Positions 29,218 through 32,256 of a stretch of DNA of 32,256 bases are shown piece by piece. The notes beneath the pieces are model-generated. The model was not told the origin of the DNA and searched no databases. It saw only the letters and a list, made by a program, of their open reading frames with translations. Position numbers and translations under genes: made by a program. Source of the DNA: Oscillospiraceae bacterium (GTDB lineage Bacteria; Bacillota; Clostridia; Oscillospirales; Oscillospiraceae); assembly GCA_024697625.1 (NCBI GenBank), contig JAILFJ010000072.1, forward strand, positions 1 to 32,256, read 5' to 3'. The stretch's first letter is position 1. Every line of letters starts with the position of its first letter.

Positions 29218-31308
29218 TTATTTCTCACCGGAGACGGCTTCCGACGGACATGGATAAGCAAGCCCCATGATTTCGCGGATCTCCTCCTCTGGACGGCTGT
29301 TGAAGCCGGCATAGATGCCAATCAAAACAGCCTGCTCATAGCTGATGAGACCCGCATGATACATCTGCAGAGAAGAAAGATGCCTGTGAGGGGCAGCTTC
29401 TTTTTCCGTGCCCGTTATCGCGGCTTGCAGAGCTTCTTCAAGGAAGCGCGTAGTTATGTACATCCGGCATATGCTGCAGCCGCTCATCTCCATAAATTCT
29501 TGCAGATTTTGATCCGTTGTCGAATCGCACACGCCGATGAACCACTGATTATTGTCAAATGACAACGGCAGTATTTTGAGCATTTGCAGTTTCTTGATGT
29601 CAAACTGCTTCAGTGCATCTTCATAGTCCAACTTTGCAGCGACCTGATCGGGTATGTACTGTATGTGCTTCACATGCCCCAAGGCCCGTATCATCTGTTC
29701 TTCCGTGATGATTCTTCTTTCGATCAGGTAATCGACGATATGCTGTCCGTGCGCTTTATCCATATGCTGCAGCACGTCATATAACTGCTTTGGCGTCACA
29801 TTTCCCTGTGCAATCAGGGTATCTCCAAGCATTCTGCGATATACGCGGAGCTGATCCTTAGTCAGGAAGGTGTGATCTGTCTTTGCCCATTTGACGGTTT
29901 TTGCTGCGCTGTCGCGATGCGCTTTGTCAGAACGGCTTGCAGCTGTCGGACGTCCGGTTAACCTCTGCCGGATGGCACAAACGGTTGCTGTAAAATTGAT
30001 GATATTGCCATAGATCAGGCGAATAGGAAAGAGCGGCGGCAGCAGGCAGCCGAAGAACACGCTGCGAAAACCGTATACACGATACAAGGCATAGGCGCGA
30101 AATGCCTGACGAAACACAGTGATCACGAAAACGATCAGCGCCAAGGCCGGCACCGGAGATCCCGGCAGATACAGCGGCTCAAAGTGGAAAAGCATCGCAA
30201 TGATACAGTAAACGGAGGCTAAATATCCAAACAGAGGTATGAGATTCAGAACCTTTGCCTTCAAATCTTTATAGAACGAATACCGTCCTGCAAGGGATAT
30301 GCCTCTTGACCGGAATACATCCCGGAGATGGACAGATTGCATTGTAACCCCATAGGTCCATCTGGTTTTCTGCCGAACCGCCGCACGGAAGGTAGATGGG
30401 AAAAGGGCTCTGGTGGTGATAAAATCTGCGCGGATTTTGCCGTTTTTCATCACGCGGGGAAGACGGTTCAGTACATAGTGGAGGGGAATGCCCTTTTTGT
30501 ACAGGTTCAGGGAGAGAAGATAGTCCTCTGTCAGGCTCTCCGACGGCAGAACATCTTCGTCCCCGAATTGTTCAATACACTTTCTGGACAAGGTAAAACC
30601 TGTCCCGGCACAGGGAACAAAGGCATTCAAATTCTTACGCTGTACCAGCGTAATATAATGGTTTTCTGCAAATTCATCCGCATAGGTCGTGGTCGTTAGC
30701 TGCCGAAAGAAATTGCTGAAGCGCGGCATTTCGATGATCGGAAATACGGGGAATTGAAGCGCGTCATGATAATCGATCAGGTAATTTGCGGAAAGCAGCT
30801 CATAGCTATGAATCACATCCTCAGAATCATGGACGGTCAGGGATGCGAAATGGATATGATGCTCCTGCTCAAAATATCGAATCTGCCTGATCACATGATT
30901 AATATTCTGCGCCTTGGTCGTAGGGCCATCCTTGCAGTTGATCACTGCGTGCACATTGGGATAAATCGCACTGGCCGCGTTCACAGCCGCAATCGTATCC
31001 GGGTCATTTGGATATACGCCGATAAACACATGATACATGGATTTGGGATAGTCTGTTGTGTTTAGAAAATTTGTGATCATATCCCCGATGACATTTGCTT
31101 CTTGCCAGCTTGCAATGGCGACCGCCAACATCTTTGGCGGCGTATTTCGCAATGTGTCAAAGGAAAGAACGTCATCTTTGGCTTCTTTCCTGTGCAGCAA
31201 AGCGCTGACAGATGCGCATATGACCCATATTGCATCGTCAAACCCGCAGATCAGGTAGGTCAGTATCAGTATAAATCCAAGAACACGAATGATGTCTTCC
31301 AAATTCAC
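29218..31308 (-). CDS. NfrB-like membrane glycosyltransferase (GT2) with C-terminal MshEN domain
   Basis: A protein of 696 residues. One N-terminal membrane segment (about 6-35) is followed by a GT2 catalytic domain with the acidic motif HDSED (D161, E163, D164), GTGFTLSR, catalytic TED 260-262 and QKTRW 313-317. Several further membrane segments follow (about 345-445). Residues about 480-545 match the MshEN/T2SSE_N c-di-GMP-binding module: RMLGDTLIAQGNVTPKQL with L494-G495, then a second repeat GQHIVDYLIERRIITEEQM. The second repeat has His-Ile-Val where Arg-Leu-Gly is typical. E. coli NfrB has the same architecture and is reported to polymerise a ManNAc-based glycan under c-di-GMP control. 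GTG start with GGAG eight bases upstream; wecB follows. Confidence 0.88.
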   Translation of the reverse strand: MNLEDIIRVLGFILILTYLICGFDDAIWVICASVSALLHRKEAKDDVLSFDTLRNTPPKMLAVAIASWQEANVIGDMITNFLNTTDYPKSMYHVFIGVYPNDPDTIAAVNAASAIYPNVHAVINCKDGPTTKAQNINHVIRQIRYFEQEHHIHFASLTVHDSEDVIHSYELLSANYLIDYHDALQFPVFPIIEMPRFSNFFRQLTTTTYADEFAENHYITLVQRKNLNAFVPCAGTGFTLSRKCIEQFGDEDVLPSESLTEDYLLSLNLYKKGIPLHYVLNRLPRVMKNGKIRADFITTRALFPSTFRAAVRQKTRWTYGVTMQSVHLRDVFRSRGISLAGRYSFYKDLKAKVLNLIPLFGYLASVYCIIAMLFHFEPLYLPGSPVPALALIVFVITVFRQAFRAYALYRVYGFRSVFFGCLLPPLFPIRLIYGNIINFTATVCAIRQRLTGRPTAASRSDKAHRDSAAKTVKWAKTDHTFLTKDQLRVYRRMLGDTLIAQGNVTPKQLYDVLQHMDKAHGQHIVDYLIERRIITEEQMIRALGHVKHIQYIPDQVAAKLDYEDALKQFDIKKLQMLKILPLSFDNNQWFIGVCDSTTDQNLQEFMEMSGCSICRMYITTRFLEEALQAAITGTEKEAAPHRHLSSLQMYHAGLISYEQAVLIGIYAGFNSRPEEEIREIMGLAYPCPSEAVSGEK

Positions 31309-31320
31309 GGCTGCTTCTCC

Positions 31321-31509
31321 TTACTGATTATTCCATACTCTGCCCGAGTACATCCCCACAAAGGTTCTGTTGACGATCTGATCGCGGCGGTTTCTGATAC
31401 GGTTCACATTTGAAAAAGACACACCGAACTTTTCCGCAGGCGCCGTCTGTATCCTGCTGTTTGCAAGCATTCGTGTCTTCAAATCAAATTCTACATTATA
31501 TTGAAGCAT
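31321..31509 (-). CDS. Small basic ORF, possible helix-turn-helix protein, upstream of the NfrB-like gene
   Basis: A frame of 62 residues with GAGGGGG seven bases before its ATG, ending 12 bases before the NfrB-like start, so it is probably first in the operon. The middle reads APAEKFGVSFSNVNRIRNRRDQI, which has helix-turn-helix spacing (as in regulators and resolvase-type domains). There is no other known domain. It may be a small regulator or just a coupled leader peptide. Confidence 0.5.
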   Translation of the reverse strand: MLQYNVEFDLKTRMLANSRIQTAPAEKFGVSFSNVNRIRNRRDQIVNRTFVGMYSGRVWNNQ

Positions 31510-31664
31510 ATGACTTCCCCCTCAGAACATCAGCCTACTAAGCAAAGTAATATATCACGAGTTACTGCAGATTTCCACCTTCAAAATACAAAAGAAGTCG
31601 AAAAGATGGAATAAAAGAGTGCAGATTGCGGTAGCTATGACAATGCAATGGGACAACCTGAAGT

Positions 31665-31684
31665 GGCGTTTCTCGAGATACGCC
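31665..31684. repeat. Near-perfect 20-base palindrome
   Basis: GGCGTttctcgagatACGCC reads almost identically on both strands (18 of 20 positions), centred on CTCGAG. It lies about 155 bases upstream of the small HTH-like ORF and could be a regulator site. Confidence 0.45.
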
Positions 31685-31696
31685 AAAAGTGTAGAT

Positions 31697-31775
31697 GGTG
31701 GGTGCAAATCCAGATGAGGCGTATAAGTAGAAAAAGCAAGAATGCGAGATGGGCAGATGCAAGATTGCACCCACC
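31697..31775. repeat. 11-bp inverted repeat with a 57-base interior
   Basis: GGTGGGTGCAA (31697-31707) is exactly complementary to TTGCACCCACC (31765-31775). It could form a large stem-loop or mark the ends of a small inserted piece. Nothing inside it is recognisable. Confidence 0.5.
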
Positions 31776-31821
31776 TGTCTCGCTTTGCCCTTGTTTCAAC
31801 GGTTTTCCCGGGCAAATACGC

Positions 31822-31859
31822 AAAAAAGTACACAGACTATTGGATCATAGTCTGTGTAC
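31822..31859 (-). terminator. Strong Rho-independent terminator after the tRNA-Ser-like gene
   Basis: A perfect 13-bp stem, GTACACAGACTAT (31828-31840) with ATAGTCTGTGTAC (31847-31859) around a 6-base loop. On the minus strand it is followed by six T (31822-31827). It lies five bases after the encoded CCA. Confidence 0.9.
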
Positions 31860-31864
31860 CAATG

Positions 31865-31941
31865 TGGCGGAGGGTGCAGGATTCGAACCCGCGTGGAGTT
31901 GCCCCCTAACGATTTTCAAGACCGATCGGCCAAGACCCGCC
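31865..31941 (-). tRNA. tRNA-Ser(UGA)-like gene missing its D arm, probably degenerate
   Basis: Read on the minus strand, the 3' part is normal. It has an anticodon loop CTTGAAA (anticodon TGA at 31918-31916), a long variable arm typical of tRNA-Ser (31908-31893), T stem-loop GCGGG-TTCGAAT-CCTGC, acceptor 3' strand ACCCTCC, discriminator G and encoded CCA (31867-31865). Upstream, GGCGGGT (31941-31935) pairs with the acceptor except one C-T mismatch. Only nine bases then remain before the anticodon stem, where about 22-25 are expected, so the D arm is absent. The anticodon stem also has a mismatch at its base. A full tRNA-Ser has about 90 bases; this has 77 including CCA. Confidence 0.6.
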
Positions 31942-32085
31942 TGCGTGGTTTTGACGGAAGATAGCGCCAAATGGTGCAGCGGGAAAAAGCAAGTAATTTC
32001 AATGCTTTTCGCCGCCAAAAGCCCGCAAAGCCGCAGCTTTTCTCAGGTCACGTTTTTTCCGGAATCGGGGAAAAATCTAAGGTGT

Positions 32086-32106
32086 ATCTAAGATTCGATC
32101 TTAGAT
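32086..32106. repeat. Perfect AT-rich inverted repeat
   Basis: ATCTAAGAT (32086-32094), a 3-base loop, then ATCTTAGAT (32098-32106). It lies 61 bases after the partial minus-strand gene at the right edge and may be its terminator, though the following bases (minus strand) are not T-rich. The surrounding 31942-32167 shows no gene. Confidence 0.4.
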
Positions 32107-32167
32107 ATTGTTTAGACACAGTAATTTCCATTTTTAGGTAGGCAGCAATTCCACTGCCATTTGTGTA

Positions 32168-32256
32168 TTAAGTTGCTCGAACAAATTCAGGATCGATTTC
32201 TTGCAATTGCAAATCTGCCAAGTGTCTTTTCTCTTGTGAATCTTGATCATCCTGGC
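32168..32256 (-). CDS. C-terminal end of an unidentified protein entering from the right edge
   Basis: A minus-strand frame is open from the window edge to TAA (32170-32168), giving 29 residues rich in Gln, Asp and Glu that end LQEIDPEFVRAT. Its AT-rich codons differ from the chromosomal genes. I do not recognise it; a mobile-element protein would fit the surroundings. The frame could also be open by chance over this short length. Confidence 0.35.
   Translation of the reverse strand, partial: QDDQDSQEKRHLADLQLQEIDPEFVRAT

Larger units (their letters stand above)
31510..31864. other. Region upstream of the exopolysaccharide operon with several palindromes
   Basis: I see no gene here. The stretch is AT-richer than the genes. 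It contains a 20-base near-perfect palindrome (31665-31684), an 11-bp inverted repeat with a 57-base interior (31697-31775), and the terminator of the tRNA-like gene (31822-31859). A weak minus-strand TATATT lies near 31548-31553, without a clear -35, so the operon promoter may need an activator. Confidence 0.5.

Noticed and set aside
31648-32091. A 147-residue plus-strand frame containing GAGFEPAWS
   Set aside because: The phrase is a translation of the T arm and variable arm of a tRNA-Ser read on the opposite strand, a classic artefact.

Overview
The window looks like a chromosome segment from an anaerobic, probably gut-associated Clostridia member (Bacillota; Lachnospiraceae or a close relative is my best guess). 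Points in favour are the Firmicute-style ribosome binding sites (GGAGG), the YolD/Y-family polymerase cassette, the domain-swapped GH3 enzyme, the fused MFS/spermidine-synthase protein, aconitase X, DUF6273, and the absence of Gram-negative envelope genes. By eye the coding part is moderately GC-rich (mid-to-upper 50s %). The two ends (about 1-600 and 31500-32256) are AT-richer and hold mobile-element or tRNA debris.

Layout, left to right. (1) 1-129: tail of an ISAzo13-type transposase, then about 480 bp without a gene that ends in a structured leader. (2) 609-3196: two tandem paralogous membrane HD-GYP proteins, predicted cyclic-di-GMP phosphodiesterases. (3) 6653-3200, minus strand: an SOS-like mutagenesis operon of a self-cleaving XRE/S24 repressor, a Y-family polymerase, a YolD-like protein and an SRAP abasic-site protein, with a good promoter overlapped by a palindromic operator. 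(4) 6836-7039: a small unknown gene with its own promoter and terminator. (5) 7420-11705, plus strand: fused MFS/spermidine synthase, a secreted Glu/Ala/Pro-repeat protein, and the two aconitase X subunits. (6) 16759-11798, minus strand: a four-gene operon with each start overlapping the preceding stop by 4 bp: VWA protein, MoxR ATPase, DUF6273 protein, DMT transporter. (7) 18026-16890: a tocopherol-cyclase-like protein behind a perfect consensus promoter. (8) 21462-18239: a short UvrA paralogue and an AlkD-type DNA repair protein. (9) 27033-21923: a tightly packed operon of SGNH esterase, alpha/beta hydrolase, NodB deacetylase, a truncated ORF and a domain-swapped GH3 glycosidase, with a divergent AraC regulator at 27153-27869. 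This looks like a small locus for acylated glycosides. (10) 31509-27984: a small HTH-like ORF, an NfrB-like glycosyltransferase carrying a C-terminal MshEN domain, and wecB. (11) 31822-31941: a tRNA-Ser-like sequence lacking its D arm, with a strong terminator. A partial gene runs off the right edge.

The most interesting system is region 10. A membrane GT2 synthase fused to an MshEN (cyclic-di-GMP-binding type) module sits next to the epimerase that makes UDP-ManNAc. That is the domain logic known for E. coli NfrB plus WecB, here as one operon in an apparent Gram-positive and without an outer-membrane partner. Two c-di-GMP phosphodiesterase candidates lie in the same window, though about 25 kb away. 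Other items worth attention are the coupled VWA-MoxR-DUF6273 operon, the palindromic operator of the mutagenesis cassette, and the D-armless tRNA.
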